A DNA stretch of 64,000 bases from G965229615 sp965229615 (GCA_965229615.1 OZ245890.1:682001-746000); one strand, 5' to 3'; positions 8,360 through 16,514 are shown, counted from the first letter of the stretch. Numbers and translations: made by a program. The notes: generated by a model not told the origin, from the letters alone.

Positions 8360-9400
8360 ATGTTAAACAATTCACGGACTTCAAAAAAACAACCAGCAGA
8401 ACCACTACTAGACATACTAGACGGAATGGTACGAAGTGGCCACAGCAGGTGGGAGTCGGAGGATGGAAGTAATAAAGGTATGGTGAAGAAGACTGTTGAG
8501 GAAATCAATGCAGAAAGGGCCGGTAGTGATGCAGAGGAGGTTGTTCCACTACGCACTTCCACGAGAAGAAGGCGTGTTGAAGAGAGCAAGACAGAAGAGA
8601 CACCAGAAGGGCATATGCTTTCCAAGACAAGTAGTGCAACTAGTGAGAGTGAGCAAAGGCCTCGCACTTACAATGCTAATATAGAAATAACAGACGCTTT
8701 GGCAACAAAAGAGAAACTGGTTCCAATTGCAAAACAAGCATATAGAGATGGTGCAGAAGATCCAGAGAGGTTAGTATTTGAAGATATGCCACAAGTTGAA
8801 GAAGTAGCAGGAAGCAACGCAACGATCACAGGAGCTAGGACAAAACAAGTGAATGAAACAAGGGAGATCGAACATGGGAAAAGAAAAATCACATTTCGTG
8901 ATGGATTATCAGCTGCCTGGCGTGGTATGCCGTTTGGTGCGTCACGAGATACAATGATAGGCATTGAGGCAAATCATAGAGAATTGAATACTGCACTTGG
9001 AGATGTTCTTTCGACGTACGATGCTGAGAAAGTAGCGCATAATAACACAGTACAGGCTTATATTGTAGTGATAAATGACTTGCAGACACAAGCCAAAACA
9101 TTGAACACTGAAAAACATGAGCGTAATGTTATTGTCCATGACCTTGTTGATCATGCAGTAGAATCAAAGAAAAAATTATATGACAGACTTGATAGAATGA
9201 CTGGTGAAATGAATGAAATGAAGGTGCAAATAGGTGGATTGGAGGGGCAAAACAATGAAATGAAGGAGCAAATGAATGAATCGAATGAAAAAATGATGAA
9301 AATGATGGCATTGATATTGAAGAATCAATCTCGAGAACGCTCAAGAGACGAAGAAGGATATGTAACAATCGATAGCTGGCGTGGAAGTGTTGGAGAATAG
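8360..9400 (+). CDS. Coiled-coil accessory protein, island A paralogue 1
   Basis: A 346-residue polar protein of no family I recognise. The first 110 residues are charged and probably disordered. A block K-L-V-P-I-A-K-Q-A-Y follows, then a region ending in the core E-R-N-V-I-V-H-D-L-V-D (from about residue 253) with V-E-S-K-K-K-L-Y, and an M/N/E/K-rich coiled coil. The tail is Y-V-T-I-D-S-W-R-G-S-V-G-E, with tryptophan seven residues from the end. It has no signal peptide or membrane segment. A GGGAGGGAGGAG tract precedes the ATG. Bases 9032-9215 are closely similar to 9631-9814 in the next gene, so the pair arose by duplication. A secreted effector role is inference. Confidence 0.75.
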   Translation: MLNNSRTSKKQPAEPLLDILDGMVRSGHSRWESEDGSNKGMVKKTVEEINAERAGSDAEEVVPLRTSTRRRRVEESKTEETPEGHMLSKTSSATSESEQRPRTYNANIEITDALATKEKLVPIAKQAYRDGAEDPERLVFEDMPQVEEVAGSNATITGARTKQVNETREIEHGKRKITFRDGLSAAWRGMPFGASRDTMIGIEANHRELNTALGDVLSTYDAEKVAHNNTVQAYIVVINDLQTQAKTLNTEKHERNVIVHDLVDHAVESKKKLYDRLDRMTGEMNEMKVQIGGLEGQNNEMKEQMNESNEKMMKMMALILKNQSRERSRDEEGYVTIDSWRGSVGE

Positions 9401-9423
9401 GTAATTTATATAGGAGGTGTGAT

Positions 9424-10143
9424 ATGTACTTATGGGAACTAATGAAGAGCTTCTTTCAATATATAGCCCGCCTTTGTGGGCTTGCAAATGATGAAAGAGA
9501 GGCTAACGTGTCAATGTCAGATGACTCAGGTAATGTGCTAGAGTCTGAATGTGGAGATGAACTGGTGAGGGGAAACAATGAGTTGCAGTGTGAGAATGAT
9601 GGGATTGGTGAAATTGAAGAAGAAGGTATAGTAGCGCATAACAACACAGTACAGTCTTGCATTATGGTGATGAATAACTTGCGGATGAAAGCCGAAACAT
9701 TGAACATTGAAAAACATGAACGTGATGTTATTATTCGTATCCTTGTTGATTCTGCAGTAGAATCAAAGAAAAAGTTATATGATAGACTCGATAAAATGAC
9801 TGATGAAATGAATAAAATGCAGGATAACATAAGTGGATTGAAGGAGCAAAAAAATGAAATGAAGAATGAATTTGATAAGGAAATGAGCGCGATGCAAAGG
9901 CGAAACAATGAATTGCAGGAGCAAAACAATACATTGAAGGAGCAAAAAAATGAAATGAAGAATAAATTTGATAAGGAAATGAGCGCGATGCAAAGGCGAA
10001 ACAATGAATTGCGGGAGGAAATGATGGAAATGATGGCATTGGTGTTGAGGAATCAATCTCGAGGACGCTCAAGGGATGGCTCTGAAGAAGACTATGAAAC
10101 AGTCGATAGCTGGTGTAGAAGTGTTAGAGGATTCCAAAGATAA
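9424..10143 (+). CDS. Coiled-coil accessory protein, island A paralogue 2
   Basis: A 239-residue protein of the same family. It starts with a short amphipathic stretch, Y-L-W-E-L-M-K-S-F-F-Q-Y-I, that resembles the N-terminus of an island B protein (Y-I-W-N-V-I-I-S-F-I-N-Y-M). It then has an acidic linker, the family core (E-R-D-V-I-I-R-I-L-V-D and V-E-S-K-K-K-L-Y) and a coiled coil containing a duplicated 32-residue unit. The tail has D-Y-E-T-V-D-S-W, with tryptophan ten residues from the end. A strong ribosome binding site AGGAGGTG lies 5 bases before the ATG. The gene follows paralogue 1 after 23 bases. Function unknown. Confidence 0.75.
   Translation: MYLWELMKSFFQYIARLCGLANDEREANVSMSDDSGNVLESECGDELVRGNNELQCENDGIGEIEEEGIVAHNNTVQSCIMVMNNLRMKAETLNIEKHERDVIIRILVDSAVESKKKLYDRLDKMTDEMNKMQDNISGLKEQKNEMKNEFDKEMSAMQRRNNELQEQNNTLKEQKNEMKNKFDKEMSAMQRRNNELREEMMEMMALVLRNQSRGRSRDGSEEDYETVDSWCRSVRGFQR
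9838..10017 (+). repeat. 96-bp in-frame tandem duplication inside paralogue 2
   Basis: Two units with period 96 bases (32 residues) begin at 9838 and 9934, each starting L-K-E-Q-K-N-E-M-K-N and including F-D-K-E-M-S-A-M-Q-R-R-N-N-E-L. They are nearly identical at the DNA level; the second breaks off near 10017. The length is in frame, so it extends the coiled coil. Such repeats can change in copy number by slippage. Confidence 0.9.
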
Positions 10144-10152
10144 TTATAGTTT

Positions 10153-10248
10153 AATGGAGGTGAGATGTGTACTTATGGGAACTAATGAAGAGCTTCTTTC
10201 AATATATAGCCCGCCTTTGTGGGCTTGCAAATGATGAAAGAGAGGCTA
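10153..10248 (+). pseudogene. Truncated third copy of the island A gene start
   Basis: Nearly identical to 9410-9505: ribosome binding region, start and first 27 codons of paralogue 2. Here the ATG has become GTG (10167). The copy stops abruptly after D-E-R-E-A and runs through about 28 unrelated bases into the right-hand mreD repeat. The open frame continues as a 62-residue chimera to 10355, probably without function. It marks a recombination junction. Confidence 0.85.
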
Positions 10249-10276
10249 GTATATCACCACTCCTGTGGAGTTCTTA

Positions 10277-10518
10277 TGCTATGAAATACTTTAAATATGA
10301 TAACCCCAATAGCTTGTATCAAGAGCATCGAATAGTAATGATAAAACAAAGGTAAAAGGCAATGGATTATTGGTGTTCCTATGCATTGTTATCAACATCA
10401 TAACATTGAAGAGTGCAGTGCATGGGATGTTGTATGTAAAGCCAAATGTTGGCATATGGATACAATATAAGACCAGTAATAATGTTATTTTTGCAAACAA
10501 AGTATTGTGATAATTCAT
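10277..10518 (-). pseudogene. 5' fragment of mreD (duplicated)
   Basis: Second copy of the first part of mreD, from the ATG equivalent at 10518 down to the repeat end at 10277. A one-base deletion near 10310 shifts the frame after F-D-A-L-D-T-S, and a stop follows at 10291. The last two helices of MreD are missing. The intact gene is at 7423-7911. Confidence 0.85.
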
Positions 10519-10720
10519 CCCTATAAATCTACAACTTTCTTTTCTATCACTAAAAACTGTTGTATCTATGATTGGTTTTATAATAGCATCGAATAAATAT
10601 ATGGCAATGTACAATCAAAGGATTTAATCAACTACTACTCTTATTCATATGTGTTTTTTGTAAAGCTTAGACTTTCATAATTTAATTTTTTGGTTAATAC
10701 TTGCTTACAGACAAACAAGT
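10277..10720. repeat. Direct repeat A-right
   Basis: Right copy of the 445-bp repeat at 7669-8113. It joins the truncated third coiled-coil copy on its left to the lon upstream region on its right, so it probably keeps the original mreD-lon spacer. Both copies share the boundary sequence TGCTATGAAATA at the left end. Confidence 0.95.
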
Positions 10721-10776
10721 AATATATATCAGTTGTATATACTCATGTTGATATTAACAACTCATAACCATACTAG

Positions 10777-13206
10777 ATGACAAAAGATAAAAATACCACG
10801 AATATCTATCCGGTGTTGCCATTAAGAGATTTGGTGATGTTTCCAAAAATGATAGTACCACTTTTTGTTGGCAGAGAACAATCGATCAAAGCATTGGAAG
10901 CTATTGATAAATCTGATCAAAAGATAATATTGATCGCACAAAAGGATGCTAGCAGTGATATTCCTACAACAAGTGATCTATTCAAAGTAGGTGTTGTATC
11001 AAGAGTTTTACAAGTATTGAAATTGCAAAGCACTAATATCAAGATTTTGACTGAAGGAATAACAAAAATTAAGGTTGTAAAATTTATTGATGAGGGAGGC
11101 TTCTTACAAGCTAAGGCTAAAACAATAAATGAGTCTAGTGATATCGTAAAGGACGAGTTATACATAGCTGAAAGATCACTGAGGAATCAGTTTGAAGAAT
11201 ATGTTAGAATGCACAAGCGCATTAGCAATGATATACTGGATAGTGTATTTTCTATTAATGATCCAGCAGCTCTAACAGACGCTGTAAGTGCACATCTTCT
11301 ATTAACTGTTGAGAAAAAGCAGAAGCTTCTCGAAATAAATGAACTTGGTAAAAAATTTGATCAATTGTTAGCATTATTGAGTGCTGAAGTTGAGTTTCTA
11401 AACGCAGAAAATCGCATTAAGAGCAGAGTGAAAATGCAGATAGAAAAAAGTCAAAGAGATTACTACTTGAATGAACAACTTAAAGCTATACACAAAGAAT
11501 TGGGGGAAGATGATGTAAGAGATGAGATGAACGAACTTGCGAAGAAGTTGAAGCAACTTAAGATGACAAAAGAAGTAAAAGCAAAAGCTGAGAGTGAATT
11601 GAGGAAATTGCGTAGTATGAACACATACTCATCAGAAGCAAATGTTATACGCAATTATCTTGACTGGCTAATTGATATACCTTGGAAAAAGTTTTCACCA
11701 ACAAAAAGCAATCTTAGCGAGGCAGAGCAGATTCTTGATAATGAACACTATGGTTTAGAGAAGGTAAAGGAAAGAATAATAGAATATCTTGCAGTTAGTA
11801 TGCGCACTACTAATGCTGCCGGCCCAATCATATGTCTTGTGGGACCTCCTGGTGTTGGAAAAACATCATTGGCTCGCTCCGTTGCAAATGCTACTGGTAG
11901 AAAGTTTGTAAAGGTTGCACTTGGAGGATTGCGCGATGAAGCAGAGATAAAGGGGCATAGAAGAACATATATCGGTGCAATGCCTGGTAAGATAATTCAA
12001 GCCATGAAAAAAGCAGGGACAAACAATCCACTTATATTGTTGGATGAAATAGATAAGATGGGAGCTGATCACAGGGGGGATCCATCAGCTTCAATGTTGG
12101 AAGTACTGGACCCTGAACAAAATAAAATGTTCAATGACCATTACTTGGAGGTTGATTATGATCTTTCAAATGTGATGTTTATAACCACTGCTAACAGTTT
12201 GAGCATACCAAAACCACTACTGGATAGATTAGAGGTAATAAGATTATCAGGTTATACAGAGGATGAGAAATTACAGATAGCAAAAAATTACCTTATACCA
12301 AAACAAATAAAAGCACATACTTTGAAGGCTAGTGAATGTATTATAGAGGATGATGCTCTTGTTGAAATAATAAGATATTACACAAGAGAATCAGGTGTAC
12401 GTAATCTTGATCGTGATATTGCAAAAGTGATGAGAAAGTCAGTGAAAAAAATTATGTTGGAGAAGATTAGTAGTACTACTATAAATGTAGATAACATAAG
12501 CAAATTCCTTGGTGTACGTAAATATCTATATGGTGAAGTAAAATCACACCATACAATTGGTGTTACCAACGGTTTATCATACAGTGAAGTTGGTGGTGAT
12601 CTGCTTGAAATAGAAGCAGTTGTGTTGCATGGCAAGGGAGATGTGAAAATTACTGGCAAGTTAGGTGATGTGATGAAAGAATCGGTATTAGCTGCTATTA
12701 GTTATATACGCTCTAAAGCAAAAACCTTTTGCATCGACCAACAGATTTTTAAAGATAATGATATACATGTGCATGTACCAGAAGGTGCTGTACCAAAGGA
12801 TGGACCATCTGCAGGCATAGCAATATGCACATCAATAGTATCAGCTATTACAAAGATACCAGTACGTAATGATATTGCAATGACAGGTGAGATAACGCTT
12901 GGTGGTAGAGTTCTTGGCATAGGTGGGTTAAAAGAAAAACTGCTTGCAGCTGTGCGTGGTGGTGTCAAGAGTGTCATTATACCATCTCAAAATGTTAAGG
13001 ACATCAATGAAATGCCTCAAAATGTTAAGGATAGACTTGAAATAATACCTGTCAAAACAGCAGATGAAGTTTTAAAATTAGCATTGATACAACCTCTAGA
13101 AATCCTTACGATTGATAACAATATTGAAAGAACAGCTATTTTACATGAACAAACAACAATGGGAGAACAACAAGCAATGCATTATTGCAAACATACCACC
13201 ACATAG
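10777..13206 (+). CDS. lon: ATP-dependent protease Lon
   Basis: Cytoplasmic AAA+ serine protease that degrades misfolded and regulatory proteins. The N-terminal substrate domain begins Y-P-V-L-P-L-R-D-L-V-M-F-P. The AAA+ module has Walker A G-P-P-G-V-G-K-T near residue 355 and Walker B L-I-L-L-D-E-I-D-K-M. The protease domain has the catalytic serine in P-K-D-G-P-S-A-G (about 678) and lysine in G-G-L-K-E-K (about 720). At 809 residues it is full length. The spacer to ccoQ is 74 bases. Its upstream DNA is part of the duplicated segment. Confidence 0.98.
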   Translation: MTKDKNTTNIYPVLPLRDLVMFPKMIVPLFVGREQSIKALEAIDKSDQKIILIAQKDASSDIPTTSDLFKVGVVSRVLQVLKLQSTNIKILTEGITKIKVVKFIDEGGFLQAKAKTINESSDIVKDELYIAERSLRNQFEEYVRMHKRISNDILDSVFSINDPAALTDAVSAHLLLTVEKKQKLLEINELGKKFDQLLALLSAEVEFLNAENRIKSRVKMQIEKSQRDYYLNEQLKAIHKELGEDDVRDEMNELAKKLKQLKMTKEVKAKAESELRKLRSMNTYSSEANVIRNYLDWLIDIPWKKFSPTKSNLSEAEQILDNEHYGLEKVKERIIEYLAVSMRTTNAAGPIICLVGPPGVGKTSLARSVANATGRKFVKVALGGLRDEAEIKGHRRTYIGAMPGKIIQAMKKAGTNNPLILLDEIDKMGADHRGDPSASMLEVLDPEQNKMFNDHYLEVDYDLSNVMFITTANSLSIPKPLLDRLEVIRLSGYTEDEKLQIAKNYLIPKQIKAHTLKASECIIEDDALVEIIRYYTRESGVRNLDRDIAKVMRKSVKKIMLEKISSTTINVDNISKFLGVRKYLYGEVKSHHTIGVTNGLSYSEVGGDLLEIEAVVLHGKGDVKITGKLGDVMKESVLAAISYIRSKAKTFCIDQQIFKDNDIHVHVPEGAVPKDGPSAGIAICTSIVSAITKIPVRNDIAMTGEITLGGRVLGIGGLKEKLLAAVRGGVKSVIIPSQNVKDINEMPQNVKDRLEIIPVKTADEVLKLALIQPLEILTIDNNIERTAILHEQTTMGEQQAMHYCKHTTT

Positions 13207-13280
13207 AAACCATGAGAAGCATTGCGCAGTGTTGAATATTTGTTTCCAAATGATAAATAACAGTATGAATTTTTGATAAC

Positions 13281-13469
13281 ATGTGGCTAAACATCCATAT
13301 CTTAAGTACAGTACTAGTATGTATATCTTGCGTAGGATTGCTAGTGTGGGTTTTTCGTCCTCACTCTAAAGCTAAATATGATGAGCATGGTATGATTCCA
13401 TTAAAGGATGAAGAAGTGCAACAGGATCAAAACAATACATCTATAAATGGCAGAGAAAAAAACGGATAA
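13281..13469 (+). CDS. ccoQ: Cbb3-type cytochrome oxidase subunit CcoQ (probable)
   Basis: A 62-residue protein with one membrane helix (about residues 5-24), then F-R-P-H-S-K-A-K-Y-D-E-H-G and an acidic tail. This is the shape of CcoQ, a small subunit that stabilises the cbb3 oxidase. Its 3' end overlaps ccoP by 23 bases, which supports the call. ccoN and ccoO are not upstream as in the usual ccoNOQP operon. Confidence 0.7.
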   Translation: MWLNIHILSTVLVCISCVGLLVWVFRPHSKAKYDEHGMIPLKDEEVQQDQNNTSINGREKNG

Positions 13470-14322
13470 TGTCCGAGAAACACCATTAGAATCAGAACAT
13501 GAATGGGATGGAATTACTGAATATATGAATCCTGACCCAATGTGGTTGAGGGTTTTATTCTACATTGTAGTTTTTTTTTCATTAGGTTATTGGATACTCT
13601 TTCCATCATGGCCAACTCCTAATGATGATGGAGTATTGGATTGGTCATCTGTGAAGGAGGTACAAAAAGAATTGAATGAAATATTCCAGATGCGTATGCA
13701 GTATCAAACTGTATTTGATAAGGCATCATTTGATGAGATAATAGAAGATCCAAAACTACTGAAATTTGCAATGAGTAGTGGTAGATCAACATTTCAAAAT
13801 AATTGTGAGGTATGTCATGGTGCTGGTGGAGGAGGTAACCCAGGATATCCAAATTTAACTGCTGGTGCATGGTTATGGGGAGGAAAAATAGATGATATCT
13901 ATACAACAATTAAACATGGTATTAGAAGTTCTGATCCAGATACTCGTGATTCTCAAATGCCTGCATTTGGTCGTGATAAGATGATGACAGATGATGAAGT
14001 GGCTTTAATGGCTCACTATGTAATATATCTCGCCCAGCCTCTAGATGAGCGTAAAACACCACTATTTGATCTTAACAAGGCAAATGAAGTCTTTCAAACG
14101 AATTGTGCTTCATGTCATGGTGCAGATGGTAAGGGTAACTATATTGTTGGTGCACCAAACTTAGTTGATGCCGTATGGCTATATGGTAGTGACTACGACA
14201 CAGTACATGATGTAATATATAATGGTAGAATGGGGGTGATGCCATATTGGGAAGGTAAGCTAAGCGATACTGCAATAAAGACAGTTGCAATTTACGTACA
14301 TCAACTTGGTGGTGGTGAATAG
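13447..14322 (+). CDS. ccoP: Cbb3-type cytochrome oxidase diheme subunit CcoP
   Basis: Electron-entry subunit of the high-affinity cbb3 oxidase. It starts with a CcoP-like tail (E-H-E-W-D-G-I-T-E-Y-M-N-P-D-P-M-W), one membrane helix (about residues 33-53) and two periplasmic cytochrome c domains. Heme-binding motifs are C-E-V-C-H at 120-124 and C-A-S-C-H at 220-224, with M-P-A-F and M-P-Y-W supplying methionine ligands. Length of 291 residues is typical. It ends two bases from island B. A high-affinity oxidase suits low oxygen inside host cells. Confidence 0.95.
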   Translation: MAEKKTDNVRETPLESEHEWDGITEYMNPDPMWLRVLFYIVVFFSLGYWILFPSWPTPNDDGVLDWSSVKEVQKELNEIFQMRMQYQTVFDKASFDEIIEDPKLLKFAMSSGRSTFQNNCEVCHGAGGGGNPGYPNLTAGAWLWGGKIDDIYTTIKHGIRSSDPDTRDSQMPAFGRDKMMTDDEVALMAHYVIYLAQPLDERKTPLFDLNKANEVFQTNCASCHGADGKGNYIVGAPNLVDAVWLYGSDYDTVHDVIYNGRMGVMPYWEGKLSDTAIKTVAIYVHQLGGGE

Positions 14323-14323
14323 G

Positions 14324-14431
14324 CTGCATACATTGTTTCATATAATTTATAAAACTCATTATTACGTTCCAAATATAAGACATTGTTATATTATTATTAT
14401 TAATATAATTCCTCCCTCCATAAATCTTCAC
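14324..14431 (-). pseudogene. Truncated third copy of an island B gene start
   Basis: The first 36 codons of the neighbouring paralogue (M-K-I-Y-G-G-R-N-Y... to K-Q-C-M-Q) are repeated here and break off two bases past the ccoP stop. The frame runs on antisense to ccoP, without coding meaning. It overlaps the preceding gene's stop by four bases, as the intact copy does at 15324-15327. Its pattern mirrors the truncated copy in island A. Confidence 0.8.
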
Positions 14432-14653
14432 CTCTTACATGCACCAACCCAAGTGTTATCATTCTTCTCAACCCTTTCATAGCCATCAGTTCTTGACTGC
14501 TGCTGTTGTAGCAGCATAGCTAACATCTGCTCCATTCTTCCAGTCTGCTTCCTGTTTTCTTCATCCCTTGCTTCCATAGCCTTCCTGTTTTCTTCCATAG
14601 CCTTTCTGTTCGCTTCATCCCTTGCTTCCATAGCCTTTCTTTGCTCTGACATT
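14324..14653. repeat. Direct repeat B-1
   Basis: About 330 bases that match 15220-15549 at a constant offset of 896 with only a few substitutions. It holds the end of one coiled-coil gene and the start of the next. Recombination between the copies would delete or add one 896-bp gene unit. Confidence 0.92.
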
Positions 14654-15327
14654 ATTATTTCCATTGCATCAATACTCTTTTGCATATCACACAAGCCTAG
14701 CATTATTTTATTATCCAGCAGTTTGCTAGTCTGTAGTCGTGATATCATAACATTACCACGTTCTGCATTTATTACTATCGCTTTTTCCAAGGCATCATTA
14801 TATTGTTTTAGCTCTGGAGGATTTAATATCAAATCTTTATCTCCACACGGTAGCACAACCATTTCATCTGTCATCACAAAACTATCATCATTCGTTTCAC
14901 GTTGCTTAAAATCACAGTTGATCGATATTAAACTACTTATTACGTTATTTACTACAACATGATTGCTTGTTGATTCTTTCTTATTAGCTGTATCTTCCAT
15001 AACTATAGCAATTGAATCGTCCTTCTTTTCAGCACGATCCATTCTTTGCATTTCACATTCTCTTAGCATATCTACCTCTTTATTATTTTTATCTTGTTTT
15101 CTATCTTTCAAATTCATCAATCCTAACTCACGTTCTACCATCACACTATACTCTTGTAATCCATATCTATTTAATGTTGTTGTATCAAAAACATTTTCAT
15201 CTCTATGTGAATATAAATACTGCATACATTGTTTCATATAGTTTATAAAACTTATTATTACGTTCCAAATATAAGACATTGTTATATTATTATTATTAAT
15301 ATAATTCCTCCCCCCATAAATCTTCAC
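14428..15327 (-). CDS. Coiled-coil accessory protein, island B paralogue 2
   Basis: A 299-residue protein of the island family. It begins at a GTG overlapping the previous gene's TGA. An internal ATG gives M-S-Y-I-W-N-V-I-I-S-F-I-N-Y-M, which resembles the island A paralogue 2 start. The middle is polar and unlike paralogue 1, ending in R-L-Q-T-S-K-L-L-D-N-K. The last 70 residues, with alternating A-R-D-E and E-E-N-R-K-A-M units and the tail E-K-N-D-N-T-W-V-G-A-C-K-R, are nearly identical to paralogue 1. It was assembled by recombination: shared ends, unique centre. Function unknown. Confidence 0.72.
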   Translation of the reverse strand: MKIYGGRNYINNNNITMSYIWNVIISFINYMKQCMQYLYSHRDENVFDTTTLNRYGLQEYSVMVERELGLMNLKDRKQDKNNKEVDMLRECEMQRMDRAEKKDDSIAIVMEDTANKKESTSNHVVVNNVISSLISINCDFKQRETNDDSFVMTDEMVVLPCGDKDLILNPPELKQYNDALEKAIVINAERGNVMISRLQTSKLLDNKIMLGLCDMQKSIDAMEIIMSEQRKAMEARDEANRKAMEENRKAMEARDEENRKQTGRMEQMLAMLLQQQQSRTDGYERVEKNDNTWVGACKR

Positions 15328-15549
15328 CTCTTACATGCACCAACCCAAGTGTTATCATTCTTCTCAACCCTTTCATAGCCATCAGTTCTTGATTGCTGCT
15401 GTTGTAGCAGCATAGCTAACATCTGCTCCATTCTTCCAGTCTGCTTCTTGTTCGCTTCATCCCTTGCTTCCATAGCCTTCCTGTTTTCTTCCATAGCCTT
15501 TCTGTTCGCTTCATCCCTTGCTTCCATAGCCTTTCTTTGCTCTGACATT
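15220..15549. repeat. Direct repeat B-2
   Basis: Second copy of the 330-bp repeat at 14324-14653. It includes the 3' end of paralogue 1 and the 5' end of paralogue 2 of island B. Identity ends sharply in the codons after S-E-Q-R-K-A-M. Confidence 0.92.
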
Positions 15550-16514
15550 GCTACGTTCAACATAATGATCTGATTTTGCATTGAGTACATTGCATTGTAT
15601 AAATTCTTCTTCGTTTCAACTATTTCATCAGTCAAATCATGAATGACAACATCACGATTAAATTTCTCCTCTACCAACTTTCCAACTTGCCTACCCAGGT
15701 TATTTTTCTGTTGAGTTAATGTTGTAAAGGCCGTTGATGTGCTCATATGATTGGCCTCTAAAGTGCCATATTCTGTGACCACTGTTCCGAGTTTTTCTAG
15801 CACAGCATTATAATGGCCCTCAATTTCTGGGCCCTCTTTGCGCAACTTTAAAAAATGTAATATTTGTATGAAAGAATCAAAAACACCAACATATCTTTCT
15901 TTTGCATTCTCTTCTTTTATTTCTTCCTCATGTTTTGCTTTTGCGGCTCGAACTGCTTCATCATTTGTTTGGCGTATCACTGGCTGCGGAGTTGTAGGTA
16001 ATGCCAACACTGGTTGCTCTTTGGTAGCATTGTCATATGCTGTCATTGCGATTTCAGTCAATATTCTTTTCCTGTCAGCATCAGCATCTTTTTTCTTTGC
16101 AAATGTATTCCTGATTTCTTGTTCTGGAGTTATAGTGTCAGGATCAAGTATCTCTATTTTAGTATTTCCGTTCTTTTTATTGGCTCCATTCTTTTCTTCT
16201 TCCTCAAAAGGATTATCACTTGTCCAGAAATTCATATTCCTCTCATCCTGAACTCTAGAAGTTGTACTGAAAATTTCATTACTCTCTGCTATTTCATCTT
16301 TCCTAATGGCACTGGCATGTTCACTGCGAGATCTGGAGTTTGAGCTATGGATCTCTTTACTTTCCTCTGTCTCATCCTTGTGAGCAGTTTCTATTCTCCC
16401 AATTTCATTTACCATGTCTCTCACACTGTCATTATTTGAGTCATTATCTTTCCTATCATTAGTAGATAATTGTGACTGTGTTGGATTCCCTAACTGAGTT
16501 GAATGTTCAAGCAT
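15324..16514 (-). CDS. Coiled-coil accessory protein, island B paralogue 1
   Basis: A 396-residue polar protein. The charged N-terminal 110 residues are followed by an I-A-M-T-A-Y block (compare I-A-K-Q-A-Y in island A) and a short hydrophobic stretch near 209-223. The family core R-D-V-V-I-H-D-L-T-D-E-I-V-E-T-K-K-N-L-Y (about 287-306) follows, then a coiled coil with A-R-D-E/E-N-R-K-A-M repeats and tail D-N-T-W-V-G-A-C-K-R, tryptophan seven from the end. A GAGGT ribosome binding site lies upstream of the ATG. Clear similarity to 8360-9400 makes islands A and B members of one family on opposite strands around lon-ccoP. Function unknown; secretion is inferred only. Confidence 0.75.
   Translation of the reverse strand: MLEHSTQLGNPTQSQLSTNDRKDNDSNNDSVRDMVNEIGRIETAHKDETEESKEIHSSNSRSRSEHASAIRKDEIAESNEIFSTTSRVQDERNMNFWTSDNPFEEEEKNGANKKNGNTKIEILDPDTITPEQEIRNTFAKKKDADADRKRILTEIAMTAYDNATKEQPVLALPTTPQPVIRQTNDEAVRAAKAKHEEEIKEENAKERYVGVFDSFIQILHFLKLRKEGPEIEGHYNAVLEKLGTVVTEYGTLEANHMSTSTAFTTLTQQKNNLGRQVGKLVEEKFNRDVVIHDLTDEIVETKKNLYNAMYSMQNQIIMLNVAMSEQRKAMEARDEANRKAMEENRKAMEARDEANKKQTGRMEQMLAMLLQQQQSRTDGYERVEKNDNTWVGACKR

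Noticed and set aside
9456..10072. Long minus-strand frames rich in F, S and C opposite the island A genes
   Set aside because: They mirror the repetitive coiled-coil coding strand and have no ribosome binding site or family match.
7669..10720. Island A as an insertion sequence or transposon
   Set aside because: No transposase, no terminal inverted repeats and no short target duplication; the flanks are long direct repeats of chromosomal DNA.
14072..14323. Continuation of the truncated island B copy antisense to ccoP
   Set aside because: Only the first 36 codons match the paralogue; the rest is the reverse of ccoP.
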